Positions 22,857-34,186 of a stretch of 64,000 nt of DNA are shown one piece after another. Under the pieces are notes generated by a model. The model saw only the letters and a program-made list of their open reading frames with translations, made no database searches and had not been told where the DNA came from. Origin of the DNA: Armigeres subalbatus (taxonomy: Eukaryota > Arthropoda > Insecta > Diptera > Culicidae); NCBI RefSeq assembly GCF_024139115.2, contig NW_026942428.1:281923-345922 (forward strand), written 5' to 3'. The translations under genes were made by a program, and so were the position numbers. Numbering within the stretch: the stretch's first letter is position 1; every line of letters starts with the position of its first letter.

Positions 22857-23365
22857 ATAGCAGCGCTCTTATTGCGCTACTAAATTTGGTCACCTGGCAG
22901 TCGCGCTACTGTTATAGCAGCGCGTTTAGTAGCGACCGGTAAAGTGTCAAGTAATGATACTGCGCTGCCAAACGGCTCAAACTAACCACCGGTAATCTTG
23001 CTCTAAGCTTACATAACATGTTTAAATATTTATTTCTGGTATATTTGTTCAGTCCGACAAACAGCAATGATTTTTCCAATAAATAAATCTGGCAACGGTG
23101 AAGAGATGATTATTCTCTTGTGTATGCACACCTTTGTTTGCGTGTTGGCTATTGAGGTCTCCAAGCAGATTTTACCCACACTATCACAGAGTGAATTTTT
23201 TTTTGCTGCACACTGAATCAAAATGAAAATGATCATTTTCACCTGATGTCTAGTTCAAATTTGCGATATTTTTAGTGTTTCCACGCATTGTTTGTTGTTT
23301 TCTAACAGCAAACAAGAAAAATATGACAGTTCTAACAGCAAACAAAAGAAAATTCTGTAAACACA
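22857..23365. other. Left-arm unique sequence of the large palindrome
   Basis: No gene. Short inverted words (TAGCAGCGC, GCGCTACTAAA) make small hairpins. The inverted counterpart is about 33410-33917. Confidence 0.6.
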
Positions 23366-23373
23366 GCACCAAC

Positions 23374-23778
23374 CAGGTATCTGGCACCCCCAATCCTACC
23401 CACTACGTTTGACAATAGCCAACATCTTTGAGTTTCCCATTGTTCTATTGAAATTGGGTTTCCCACTGACAATTCTATTTTGTAAACAAACCATTATTCC
23501 GAACTGATTTTTTCCAAATGGACGTATATATTTTTCACCATTTTTCGAGAACTTGTGCGAAAGTATGAATGCGAGGTGTGTTTGAACAACAATATTGATG
23601 CCTTTAATAATGGTTCATATTTCGATCGGCACCAAGCGCTCTACTTCGCCAAAATATTACGATATTTGAAACACATTTTCATTGGGAGGTTTTCGATGAC
23701 TATAATTACGTCTTCGTATTAAATTAATCGATGGTTTTGATGCTGGCATCAAAAACATGGCCGCTTCGCAGACCCCTG
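23374..23778. mobile_element. hAT-like MITE, 405 bp, 8-bp duplication GCACCAAC
   Basis: Termini CAGGTATCTG and CAGACCCCTG with an 8-bp duplication at 23366-23373 and 23779-23786. The inverted arm near 33396-33412 carries one uninterrupted GTTGGTGC, the empty site. CAGNN termini with 8-bp duplication are diagnostic of hAT mobilisation. Confidence 0.85.
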
Positions 23779-23810
23779 GCACCAACACTGATGGGGTTGG
23801 AGAGGGCTAT

Positions 23811-24926
23811 ACACACTTAATTTATTTTAACGGGCTCGGTAGACGAATTACCGATTTCTCAACAGCTGAGCTCTCGGTAGTCCGCTCAGTAAAAAAGATC
23901 AGCATTTTACCGAGTCCTCGGTTTGCTTTTCAGATGGTGAAATGTCAAACATTACTGATAAGATCTGTAAAAACTACTGAGCGCTCAGTAAAAATAAACT
24001 GAAGAATCTGTAAAAAGAATACAGACCTCGGTTAGGAATATTACCGATTTTTTTTTAAATATTTGTAAAAGAAGTAAAAAAAAAAGTTTTTGGTCGAAAT
24101 GTGTATATTTATTTTCAAAAATGGTAAATGTAGATATACAGCGTATAGAAACAAATTCGACCAAGTCGGATTACAGGATTTGAGAGTTGGGCCATAGAGT
24201 TCATTCCAAATCCTGCCGATACCAATGCCGTTCCGTTTCATTACGTTCGGTGTGGGTGGTCCAGCAGATACAACGGTGAGCATCAAAGCAAGTGGATAGA
24301 TCAAAAGGAAGATCATCTGCAGAACTTCCGTTGACTGATTGATTGGCCGCTTTGGACCGAACAATATACTGACGGCAACAATATACAACATTCTGTTCTA
24401 AGTTCCCGGTCTGGCGCTTAACAAATACAGCAAACTTCCTGAAAATTTAAGTATATTTATATTATATTTTATGTGGGCTGCTAGTTGGATCGGTTCTACT
24501 TACCGAATTATTCTCAAGAAAATAGTATTTGTTTGATTAAAAACACATTAAACCTCGTGCACAAAGTAACAGTTTAAAACCTAGAAAAGTTTCAATATAC
24601 AATATGGCGTCACATCAAAGTGTCATGTGAGTCCTGAACGGGCCTCGGTAAAAGTATAACCGAAAGGTCAGCAAAGCCTATTTTTCTTACTGTTTGCTCG
24701 GTATTTTGTTTTGACAACTACAAACAGAATTTGTTGAACTGAGCAACTCGGTTATCTATTTTACCGATGGTCTGTAAATTGCATTACATTGCTGAGAGGT
24801 TGGTATAATTTATTACAATAATCAGTTAACTTTTAAAAATTAACTGACCTCTCGGTTCATTTTCATGTTTACCGGGTAAAACCAGTAAAAAAATTTACCG
24901 AGGTGAAATTATCGATTTAAGTGTGT
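23811..24926. mobile_element. TACCGAG-rich inverted-repeat element, 1116 bp
   Basis: Ends are ACACACTTAA and TTAAGTGTGT. Inside, CTCGGTA, TACCGAG and near variants recur many times on both strands, concentrated within about 150 bp of each end and again near 24640-24760. The inverted arm at 33368-33376 reads GCTATACG straight through, so the element is an insertion. No protein is encoded and the family is not recognised. Confidence 0.75.
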
Positions 24927-25205
24927 ACGTTGTATTGTTTGGATTGAATGAAGTTGCATCGCGTAGATTTTGTACTCACCATTTCACTTAATGAAATGGT
25001 GAATATGTTTTAGAAGTAATTAAATCAAAGAAACAGTGGGAAAAGATCAAGTAATAAATCAAGTGCGTGTGTTTGTGTTTGCCCCGAACGTTCGTAGTTT
25101 TCTAGTTTTCTAGTTTTCAGAGGCGTCGCGTGGTCAATTTTTCGGTTTTCAGTTGTTTGATATAGACGAATCCAAGTAAAAATAAGAAGAAGACACACGA
25201 CGGTG
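24927..25205. other. Left-arm unique sequence, second part
   Basis: No gene. Inverted counterpart is 33085-33372. A local hairpin CACCATTTCACTT/AATGAAATGGTG lies at about 24976-25002. Confidence 0.6.
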
Positions 25206-25480
25206 TTAAGGTGATTATACAATCAAGCCAGGGGCAGCAGGGACTTTGTCCAAGGGCTTGACGATCCCTCCCCAGGCCATCTGCGAGTTGTGGCGCCTGC
25301 CCAGGATGTGGTGGGGTTTGACAGTGGGCCCTGTTAAACCTCTATAAAAAGCTGCATGTATCCGCAAGTAGGCTCCGCCAAAGCGACCGTGTGCCGCTCA
25401 AAGCGCACAAGCCCAAGTCCTGGTGTTAGGTGGGACGTTAAACAGCCCTGACACGACGGCCCTCCGGCGAGACAGGAGGT

Positions 25481-25761
25481 TTGCGCAGGCCCAATAAGCC
25501 GCCTGGAAAACCAATCATTACGAACAATATAAGAGATAATGCGACTCGATATAATCGGCAAAGACCTAGGCGACGAATAAAGGATCACGATTGGAAGCTT
25601 GGAACATGGAACTGCAAGTCGCTAGGTTTCGCAGGTTGCGACAGGATGATCTACGATGAATTACATCCCCGCAACTTCGACGTCGTGGCGCTGCAGGAGA
25701 TTTGCTGGACAGGACAGAAAGTGTGGAAAAGCGGGCATCGGCACTATAGGATTTCGGGCGG
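25481..25761 (+). pseudogene. RTE copy B, endonuclease N-terminal part
   Basis: Frame 25481-25768 contains KLGTWNCKSL (catalytic Asn) and FDVVALQEICW (metal-binding Glu), the first two motifs of APE-like endonucleases. It stops at insert Y after HRHYRISGG. The domain resumes at 28039. The true start is upstream and not determined. Confidence 0.8.
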
Positions 25762-28030
25762 TCATTAATCGAAAATGTCATGTCTTCCGAATTATTTTAA
25801 AATATTTTCTCTCCATTGTCAATACTCTAATTAAGAGAAATTCTGAATTTGAAGTCTCTAGGTGCACTAGTTCCAAAGATATAAGGTGGCAAAGTCAGAA
25901 ATGGGTAAAAAAGTTAGCAAATTTTCTGAAAAAATATTTTATTTTCAACTATTTATTGAAATATTTTTTAAATGTTTTTTCTTCAATGTTAATACATCAT
26001 TACAAAGGTTATTGTATAAGCTTTTAAATGGTGTGCAAAAACTAATGGTTACAAATGCGGAAGCAATATTTTTTTCCAAAAACGACGCTATTTTCAACTT
26101 TGATAGTGAAGAACTTTTTTTTCCTCAGGAATCCCCGGGTTCTTTTATGATACACATCAAGGACAAAGCTTCGACTAAAATGTCCCGAAAGAATTTCTTG
26201 CCAGTATTTGCAATTAACAGAGTTAAGTCACTCTGATTTTTTTTTCATTTGTTTTTTTACCGTGTTTTGCCTCTCTCGTACTCCAAGGTTAATGCTCATT
26301 CCAAAAACGAATGTTTGATAGAAGGCCCGGAGACCCCTAGTGGTATATATCAACTAACTCAGCGCGAAGAATTGAGGTGATGTCTGTATGTGTGTGCATG
26401 CGCGTCTGTATGTATGTGCGCAAAAGAACGCAATCGCCATTTAGACACTTATTTGTGTCCGATTTTCTCGCAACAAGTTTCATTCGACGGGAAATCTAGT
26501 CCCATCGTTTCCTATTGAAAATGGGTCAGACTGAACTATGCGCTCAAAGGGTATGGTCAAAATACATTTATTGGTAATAACTTCGACTTTATTTATAACC
26601 ATTTGAGCTCATTTAATTAACTTTTCAAAGGAGTAAATGAATAAAACCCCTAATGCAATGCAGCACAACGGTAACGGAAGGATTTAACAGTTCGCTCATA
26701 TATTTCCTGTCAAATTTTACCGTTTCCGTCGCCATTCCGCTGAAATGCGTTTGGGGCTTGAGTGGTTTGAGTCATTCTCTAAACCTAATTTTCTGAGCTA
26801 TTCATTAGCTACTGATGGAGAACTAAATATGAGATTTCATAATATGTAAATATTTATAAATCTCCTGGAATCAATAATTCCCGACATGTTTATTGCAAAA
26901 GTAAAGACGAACAATATCTTAGTTAGAACGGAGCGTATGAAATTCCTGCTAGTGTTCATGAATGTCTGGCTAATGGTAGGGAAATATTTATTCACTCATC
27001 TACACTTTGAGGTTCACTGGCTGAACAACCAGCGGAAAGTCAATATAAACAGTTGAAGAAATTTAGAACTCATAATGCAAGAAAATGATCAAGAGAGGCA
27101 AATGTTGACATTTTCCTTCGTGCCTTACATGAATCAGATCCATTTTAAGCTCGATTTGGATAACGAGGAGACGTTGGAAAATAATTTTTCACTTAGTTAT
27201 TCTTATGCCATGCGTAATTTTGTAATATTTTAAGATTTTCAAAAGTTCTTTATCTTCTAATACTTTAGATGAATTTATCTCATCTTCCATCGTTGATGGA
27301 ATTGAAGAAAATATCATTGAAGACTTAAACCTTGACACAGAAAAAGAATGATGCTGTATATAACTTGTAGAAATCATGAAAACAAATCAAAAGTAATTCA
27401 AATAGTGTTGTTATTTAAATTAAAAAGAATTTTGCTTTTCGGAAGAATGGAGCATTCCATTCCACAATGAATGTCCACATTTTTTGAGAGAATATATTAA
27501 TCTCATTTTTGAATAACTTGTACACGTAAAAATGTCATGGGATTGCGATTTCTAATTTGCTAATACCCTTTTTCAAAAGTTATTTTCAATTCTGATTATT
27601 TGATTAACATTTAATGCTTTATGATCCTTCAGATCCTAGTACTTTGTCAAACAAATTGTTCTAAATACAAATTGTGAGGCATGAGAGTGAGAACAAAAAA
27701 TATCACGGAATGTCATGAAATTAATGTCATTTAACATGATCGCCGCCATAATGTCCATAAATTGCTGAACTTAGTTTTGTACAGCCCCCTTCCTTCTCCT
27801 TAAGAAAACGCACGAAATTTCAACTTCCCAAATAGGTTTGCTTTGTCACGTTAATCGAACCTATGAAAAAAATAATTACGTAATTCATAGACGATCCCCA
27901 AAGGGGGGGGGGTTGGAAATTGTATATTCATGCTATTTCGACCATACACAGCTAAAACTAAGTGGAAAATCACTTTAAAAGTCCAATTTTATTTTTGACC
28001 GCTCGCTTGTATGGGGATCCCCCATAGTGA
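25762..28030. mobile_element. Insert Y in RTE copy B, 2269 bp, 8-bp duplication TCGGGCGG
   Basis: TCGGGCGG is at 25754-25761 and 28031-28038. The ends are only weakly inverted (TCATTA and TAGTGA). No transposase or reverse transcriptase is seen. It contains an inverted Z-family relative (about 26255-26540, with CTCAGCGCGAAGAATTGAG and a TG/CATG microsatellite) and a diverged AGCCCCAAACGC palindrome (about 26643-26759). An 8-bp duplication fits hAT or P-type elements. Confidence 0.75.
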
Positions 28031-28038
28031 TCGGGCGG

Positions 28039-28889
28039 CTACCTTCTACCAAAGCTGTGGCACTACCAACGAGCTGGGAACCGGCTTTATAGTGCTGGGA
28101 AAAATGCGCCAACGCGTGATTGGGTGGCAGCCAATCAACGCAAGGATGAGCAAGCTGAGGATTAAAGGCCGTTTCTTCAACTATAGCATCATCAACGTGC
28201 ACTGCCCACACGAAGGGAGACCCGACGACGAGAAAGAAGCGTTCTACGCACAGCTGGAGCAGACATACGATGGATGCCCACTGCGGGACGTCAAAATCGT
28301 CATCGGTAACATGAACGCGCAGGTAGGAAGGGAGGAAATGTATAGACCGGTCATCGGACCGGATAGTCTGCACACCGTATCGAATGACAACGGCCAACGA
28401 TGCATAAACTTCGCAGCCTCCCGCGGAATGGTAGTACGAAGCACCTTCTTTCCCCGCAAAAATATCCACAAGGCCACATGGAGATCACCTAACCAAGAAA
28501 CGGAAAACCAAATCGACCACGTTCTAATCGACGGTAAATTCTTCTCCGACATCACGAACGTCCGCACTTACCGCAGTGCGAATATTGAATCCGACCACTA
28601 CCTCGTTGCAGTTTGCCTGCGCTCAAAACTCTCGACGGTGTACAACACGCGTCGAAGTCGGACGCCGCGGCTTAATATTGGGCGGCTACAAGACGGTAGG
28701 CTAGCCCAAGAATACGCGCAGCAGCTGGAAGTGGCACTCCCAACGGAAGAGCAGCTAGGCGCAGCGTCTCTTGAAGATGGCTGGAGAGATATTCGATCCG
28801 CCATTGGTAGCACCGCAACCGCTGCACTTGGCACGGTGCCCCGGATCGGAGAAACGACTGGTATGACGGCGAATGTGAGCAGTTTGTAG
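28039..28889 (+). pseudogene. RTE copy B, endonuclease C-terminal part
   Basis: Follows insert Y. Motifs seen: NELGTGFIVLGK, FFNYSIINVHCPHEG, VIGNMNAQVGRE and SDHYLVAV. Family members have Asp in the third motif (GDxN), and RTE copy C in this window keeps it (IIGDLNAQVG), so GNMN here is an Asp-to-Asn change expected to abolish nicking. The frame shifts near 28830; the linker continues at 28916. Confidence 0.85.
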
Positions 28890-28915
28890 AAGAGAAGAAT
28901 GCAGCATGGGCGAGA

Positions 28916-29938
28916 TTGCTGCAACACCGCACGAGGGCGAATGAGGCACGATATAAACAGGCGCGGAACAGACAAAACTCGATTTTCCGGAGGAAAAAGC
29001 GTCAGCAGGAAGATCGAGACCGTGAAGAGACGGAGCAACTGTACCGCACTAATAACACACGAAAGTTCTATGAAAAGTTGAACCGTTCACGTAAGGGCCA
29101 CGTGCCACAGCCTGATATGTGCAAGGACATAAACGGGAACCTTCTTACGAACGAGCGTGAGGTGATCCAAAGGTGGCAGCAGCACTACGAAGAGCACCTG
29201 AATGGCGATGTGGCAGACGAAGATGGCGGTATGGTGATGGACCTAGGGGAACGCGCAGGACATAATTCTACCGGCCCCGGATCTCCAGGAAATCCAGGAG
29301 GAGATTGGCCGGCTGAAGAACAACAAAGCCCCTGGGGTTGACCAACTACCAGGAGAGCTATTTAAACACGGTGGTGAGGCACTGGCTAGAGCGCTGCACT
29401 GGGTCATTACCAAGATTTGGGAGGAGGAAGTTTTGCCGCAGGAGTGGATGGAAGATGTTTTGTGTCCCATCTACAAAAGGGCGATAAGTTGGATTGTAGC
29501 AACTACTGCGCAATCACATTGCTGAACGCCGCCTACAAGGTACTCTCCCAAATTTTATGCCGTCGACTAGCACCAATTGCAAGGGAGTTCGTGGGGCAGT
29601 ACCAGGCGGGTTTTATGGGCGAACGCTCCACCACGGACCAGGTGTTCGCCATTCGCCAAGTACTGCAGAAGTGCCGCGAATACAACGTGCCCACACATCA
29701 TCTATTCATCGACTTCAAAGCCGCATATGATACAATCGATCGGGACCAGCTATGGCAGCTAATGCACGAAAACGGATTTCCGGATAAACTGACACGGTTG
29801 ATCAAAGCGACGATGGATCGGGTGATGTGCGTAGTTCGAGTTTCAGGGGCATTCTCGAGTCCCTTCGAAACCCGCAGAGGGTTACGGCAAGGTGATGGTC
29901 TTTCGTGTCTGCTATTCAACATCGCTTTGGAAGGGTAA
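28916..29938 (+). pseudogene. RTE copy B, linker and reverse transcriptase palm
   Basis: Two frames (28916-29341 and 29417-29938) with breaks near 29255 and 29480. They contain NNKAPGVDQLPGELF (its continuation lies in the third phase), the first catalytic motif FIDFKAAYDTIDR (29705-29743) and LRQGDGLSCLLFN. The enzyme would copy element RNA at the nicked target. The frame ends at 29938 by another shift. Confidence 0.85.
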
Positions 29939-30810
29939 TACGAAGAGCAGGGATTAACACGAGTGGCACAATTTTCAATAAGTCCGTCCAGCTATTTGGC
30001 TTCGCTGACGACATAGATATTATGGCACGTAACTTTGAGAAGATGGAGGAAGCCTACATCAGACTGAAGAGGGAAGCCAAGCGGATCGGACTAGTCATCA
30101 ACACGTCGAAGACGAAGTACATGATAGGAAGAGGTTCAAGAGAAGACAATGTGAGCCACCCACCGCGAGTTGGCATCGGTGGTGATGAAATCGAGGTGGT
30201 AGAAGAATTTGTGTACTTGGGCTCACTGGTGACTGCCGAAAATGATACCAGCAGAGAAATTCGGAGACGTATAGTGGCTGGAAATCGTGCATACTTTGGA
30301 CTCCGCAAGACGCTTCGATCGAATAGAGTTCGCCGCCGTACCAAACTGACCATCTACAAAACGCTCATTAGACCGGTAGTCCTCTACGGACACGAGACCT
30401 GGACGATGCTCGTGGAGGACCAACGCGCACTCGGAGTTTTCGAAAGGAAAGTGCTGCGTACCATCTATGGTGGGGTGCAGATGGCGGACGGTACATGGAG
30501 GAGGCGAATGAACCACGAGTTGCATCAGCTGTTGGGAGAACCATCCATCGTTCACACCGCGAAAATCGGACGACTGCGGTGGGCCGGGCACGTAGCCAGA
30601 ATGTCGGACAATAACCCGGTGAAAATGGTTCTCGACAACGATCCGACGGGCACAAGAAGGCGAGGTGCGCAGCGGGCAAGGTGGATCGATCAGGTGGAAG
30701 ATGACTTGCGGACCCTCCGTAGACTGCGTGGCTGGCGACGTGTTGCCATGGACCGAGCCGAATGGAGAAGACTCTTACATACCGCACAGGCGACTTCGGC
30801 CTTAGTCTGA
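29905..30810 (+). pseudogene. RTE copy B, reverse transcriptase C-terminal part
   Basis: A 301-residue frame with the catalytic FADDIDIM motif at 30001-30024, NTSKTKYM, FVYLGSLVTAE, TLIRPVVLYGHETW and AGHVARMSDNNPVKM. It ends about 14 bp before the AAT-repeat tail, so the 3' end is intact. Confidence 0.85.
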
Positions 30811-31134
30811 ATAAATAATAATAATACAATCAAGCCAAGTGGTGAATTTCAAATTCACCACACGGTTTCTACTTCTGTTATAAAAAGTTCAAATTTGGCG
30901 TAATAATTGTCCTACAATGCTGAAATTAAAGTCGATTGTTTAGCATAAGTAAGCAAGCGATCTACGGATGTTTCATCCCCATGGGCATTGTGGTTCTCTC
31001 AATTCGTGCTCTTGAAAAATCACTAGAAAAAGCACGTGGTTTCCAAGATGGCCGATTTGTGACTTTGTTGTATAACCACCTTAACTTTGACAGATCCTAC
31101 AGCACAGCATAGGAAGATCATTTTAAAATTCTTA

Positions 31135-32880
31135 GGGGCTGTCCATAAACCACGTAGACTCTTGAGGGGGAGGGAGGGGTTTTGAAAAAGTCTACGATAG
31201 TCTACGAAGGGGGACGGAGGGGTATACCAAAAGTCTACGTAGACTTTTTAATTTAATGTTTTTTAAAAGCGATTTGATTTATACAGCAGCATCGTGCGAA
31301 ACTCGATTTTTTTGGGATGTTCCGTTTTTTTGCATGACTTTACCGAAATAATCTTTTGCATTTCTCCTTAAAAATTTAATGAATTTCACTAAAGAAGTAA
31401 AAGTCTGAGCTACGGCTTAAAACTATCATGGATTTCACCAGGAAATTGTTCTGTGTTGAGCAAGAAAATTCTCCAAAGTATTCTATAAAAACTTTCGATT
31501 TTTTTTCAAAATCTTCACTTGGATTTTACTGCAGATTCTACTAGAATTTCATTTGATTTTCGGCAGGAACTTCTTTGCAAACTATGGAAATTAAGTCGTA
31601 TTTCAACGGATTTTTTTAATTTACAAAGGAAGTCTTTGGAATGCCCAAAAGATATTCTTCGAAATGCCCGTGGAAAATTCTTATTCGTAAATTTCTTCGG
31701 CAGTTCTAATGCAAATTCTTTGGAATTATCGATGGAAAATTTTCGGAATTTCTAAATAAATTGCTGAAAACTCCCACGAGAAATTATTTGAATTTCCCAC
31801 CAGAAACAGTTTGAGTTTCCACAAACAAAAAAAATATTTGCAATTTTTGTAAAAAAGCCCTACTAATTTTCATGAAAATTTATTCGAATTTTTTACAAGA
31901 AGTTCACAAAAAGTTCAACTGAAAATTCTCCATAATTTGCACCGAAAATTATTCGGAAAATATTTTTTGGAATGCCCATAAAATTTATTTAAATTTCCTC
32001 AAGAAATGGCTCCAAATTTGCAAGACAAATTAAAAAAATATCGTAGGAACCATTCTAAATTTCCATGGGAAATATTTCAAAATGTTCGTTTAAACTAAAA
32101 ATTACCTCGGGAAATAGTTCTAAATTTTCACGGAAAATTACTCGGTTTTTTAACGGGGAAACTTTTGGAATTTAGAAGAAAAATCTTGGGATTGCAACAG
32201 ATGATTATTCAGCGGGATATTACATGGAATTTTCAAGAAAAGCATCGGAACTATCACGGAGAGTTATTTGGGAGTATTTCAAGGTTATCAATTGGGAAAT
32301 TTTACGAAATTTCCACGCAAAACTTATTAGAATGTAGACTTGACATTCTCGAAATTTGAACTCGAAATTTTTCTAAATTCTGTGAATTCACGATTTTCAC
32401 AATTGTGAACCGGCGTTGAGAATTATAGGTCAGATGCGTGATAGATTTTATCAGTGTCGCGCCGATGCAGAAATGACGACAATGATGGTGCACACTTCTA
32501 GGAGGAGTTGAATTCAACAGTAATTAAATTAATTGGGTTTTAGATTTGATTTTAGGATTTAGGGACAGAGGATTAAATTTGATTTCGTTTCAATTTGATT
32601 TTTGTTTTGTTGGATTTTGCTCAGTGTGATTTTGTTAAGTTTGAAATTCGAATTTTGTTGTAATGTTTACATGTAAATGGAATTGAATAGCTGAATTACT
32701 TAAAACGTGGTTGATTTCCATATTTTTCCAATCACATGATGTTTTGTAAAATTTGGTAAAGTCTACGTAGACATCATGGGGGGAGGGAGGGGTTTTGAAA
32801 AAGTCTACGAAAGTCTACTAGGGGGGACGGGGGGGTTTGAAAAAGGGAAATTTCGGTCTACGTGGTTAGTGGACAGCCCC
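31135..32880. mobile_element. TIR element, 1746 bp, GGGGCTGTCC termini, TTA duplication
   Basis: GGGGCTGTCCATAAACCACG at the left and GGTTAGTGGACAGCCCC at the right, with GTCTACGTAGAC palindromes and GGGGGAGGGAGGGG tracts just inside both ends. TTA is duplicated at 31132-31134 and 32881-32883. The inverted arm near 33013-33027 has the site once. The interior (31400-32360) is AT-rich degenerate repeat resembling the flanks of element X. No transposase. Confidence 0.85.
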
Positions 32881-32883
32881 TTA

Positions 32884-33032
32884 TAATAAATTCTAGACAA
32901 ATTGTAATTTAAAACTGATTAATGTAGGGTACGGAAAAAGTTCTGAATTACATATTCGGAAGCTTATCTCAATTTTTTGAATATTTTCCAAAAATGTATC
33001 TATCAATTACATTTTGTCTAGAATTTATTATA
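32884..33032. repeat. Turn of the large palindrome
   Basis: TAATAAATTCTAGACAAA at 32884 faces its complement TTTGTCTAGAATTTATTA near 33012, with a loop of about 100 bp. Sequences outside both arms continue to match in inverted order. Confidence 0.75.
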
Positions 33033-33918
33033 AGCATTTTAAAATGATCTTCCTATGCTGTGCTGTAGGATCTGTCAAAGTTAACACCGTCGTGTGTCTT
33101 CTTCTTATTTTTACTTGGATTCGTCTATATCAAACAACTGAAAACCGAAAAATTGACCACGCGACGCCTCTGAAAACTAGAAAACTAGAAAACTACGAAC
33201 GTTCGGGGCAAACACAAACACACGCACTTGATTTATTACTTGATCTTTTCCCACTGTTTCTTTGATTTAATTACTTCTAAAACATATTCACCATTTTTTT
33301 TTTCACCATTAAGTGAAATGGTGAGTACAAAATCTACGCGATGCAACTTCATTCAATCCAAACAATACAACGTATAGCCCTCTCCAACCCCATCAGTGTT
33401 GGTGCTGTGTTTACAGAATTTTCTTTTGTTTGCTGTTAGAACTGTCATATTTTTCTTGTTTGCTGTTAGAAAACAACAAACGATGCGTGGAAACACTAAG
33501 AAAAATATCGCAAATTTGAACTAGACATCAGGTGAAAATGATCATTTTCATTTTGATTCAGTGTGCAGCAAAAAAAAATTCACTCTGTGATAGTGTGGGT
33601 AAAATCTGCTTGGAGACCTCAATAGCCAACACGCAAACAAAGGTGTGCATACACAAGAAAATAATCATCTCTTCACCGTTGCCAGATTTATTTATTGGAA
33701 AAATCATTGCTGTTTGTCGGACTGAACAAATATACCAGAAATAAATATTTAAACATGTTATGTAAGCTTAGAGCAAGATTACCGGTGGTTAGTTTGAGCC
33801 GTTTGGCAGCGCAGTATCATTACTTGACACTTTACCGGTCGCTACTAAACGCGCTGCTATAACAGTAGCGCGACTGACAGGTGACCCTAATTTAGTAGCG
33901 CAATAAGAGCGCTGCTAT
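33033..33918. repeat. Right arm of the large palindrome, without the left-arm insertions
   Basis: Inverted counterpart of 22857-23365, 23787-23810, 24927-25205 and 31081-31131, joined without the hAT-like MITE, the TACCGAG element, the T MITE/RTE or the GGGGCTGTCC element. It therefore holds the empty sites for four insertions. No gene. Confidence 0.85.
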
Positions 33919-33922
33919 TTAA

Positions 33923-34186
33923 GGTGATTATATAATCAAGCCAAGTGGTGAATTTCAAATTCACCACACGGTTTCTACTTCTGTTATAAAAAGTTCAAAT
34001 TTGGCGTAATAATTGTCCTACAATGCTGAAATTAAAGTCGATTGTTTAGCATAAGTAAGCAAACGATCTACGGATGTTTCATCCCCATGGGCATTGTGGT
34101 TCTCTCAATTCGTGCTCTTGAAAAATCACTAGAAAAAGCACGTGGTTTCCAAGATGGCCGATTTGTGGCTTTGTTGTATAACCACC
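33923..34186. mobile_element. TTAA MITE (family T), complete copy
   Basis: 264 bp, GGTGATTATATAATC at the left and TTGTATAACCACC at the right, TTAA at 33919-33922 and 34187-34190. A perfect 23-bp palindrome centred on GAATTTCAAATTC lies at about 33945-33967. It has no RTE, so it is the empty site for RTE copy B. TTAA suggests piggyBac-type mobilisation. Confidence 0.9.

Larger units (their letters stand above)
22280..29663. repeat. Block B of the 7.38-kb duplication (best-preserved copy)
   Basis: Collinear with 12644-20025. Unlike block A it continues past 29663 into the rest of the RTE and its 3' target duplication, so this is the copy to use for interpretation. Confidence 0.85.
25231..30824 (+). 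mobile_element. RTE-clade non-LTR retrotransposon, copy B (full length, split)
   Basis: Bounded by a perfect 13-bp duplication TACAATCAAGCCA at 25218-25230 and 30825-30837, with an AAT-repeat 3' tail. Removing insert Y leaves about 3.3 kb, the usual RTE length. Order is leader, APE-type endonuclease, linker, reverse transcriptase, C-terminal region with GHVARM. JAM1-like RTEs of mosquitoes have this plan; I cannot assign the exact family. It is dead: frameshifts, a catalytic change and the insertion. Confidence 0.9.
25210..31080. mobile_element. TTAA MITE (family T) carrying an RTE insertion
   Basis: Outer pieces 25210-25230 and 30838-31080 form one T-family MITE flanked by TTAA at 25206-25209 and 31081-31084. 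The inverted arm at 33081-33084 has a single TTAA and no MITE. The uninterrupted form is 33923-34186. Confidence 0.9.

Noticed and set aside
25330..25365. TATA-type promoter in the RTE leader (CTATAAAAAGC)
   Set aside because: RTE elements use internal promoters as a rule and an AT-rich word alone is no support.
28011..30810. Endogenous retrovirus or viral insertion
   Set aside because: The reverse transcriptases have APE-type endonucleases and non-LTR 3' tails; no protease, integrase, envelope or LTR was seen.
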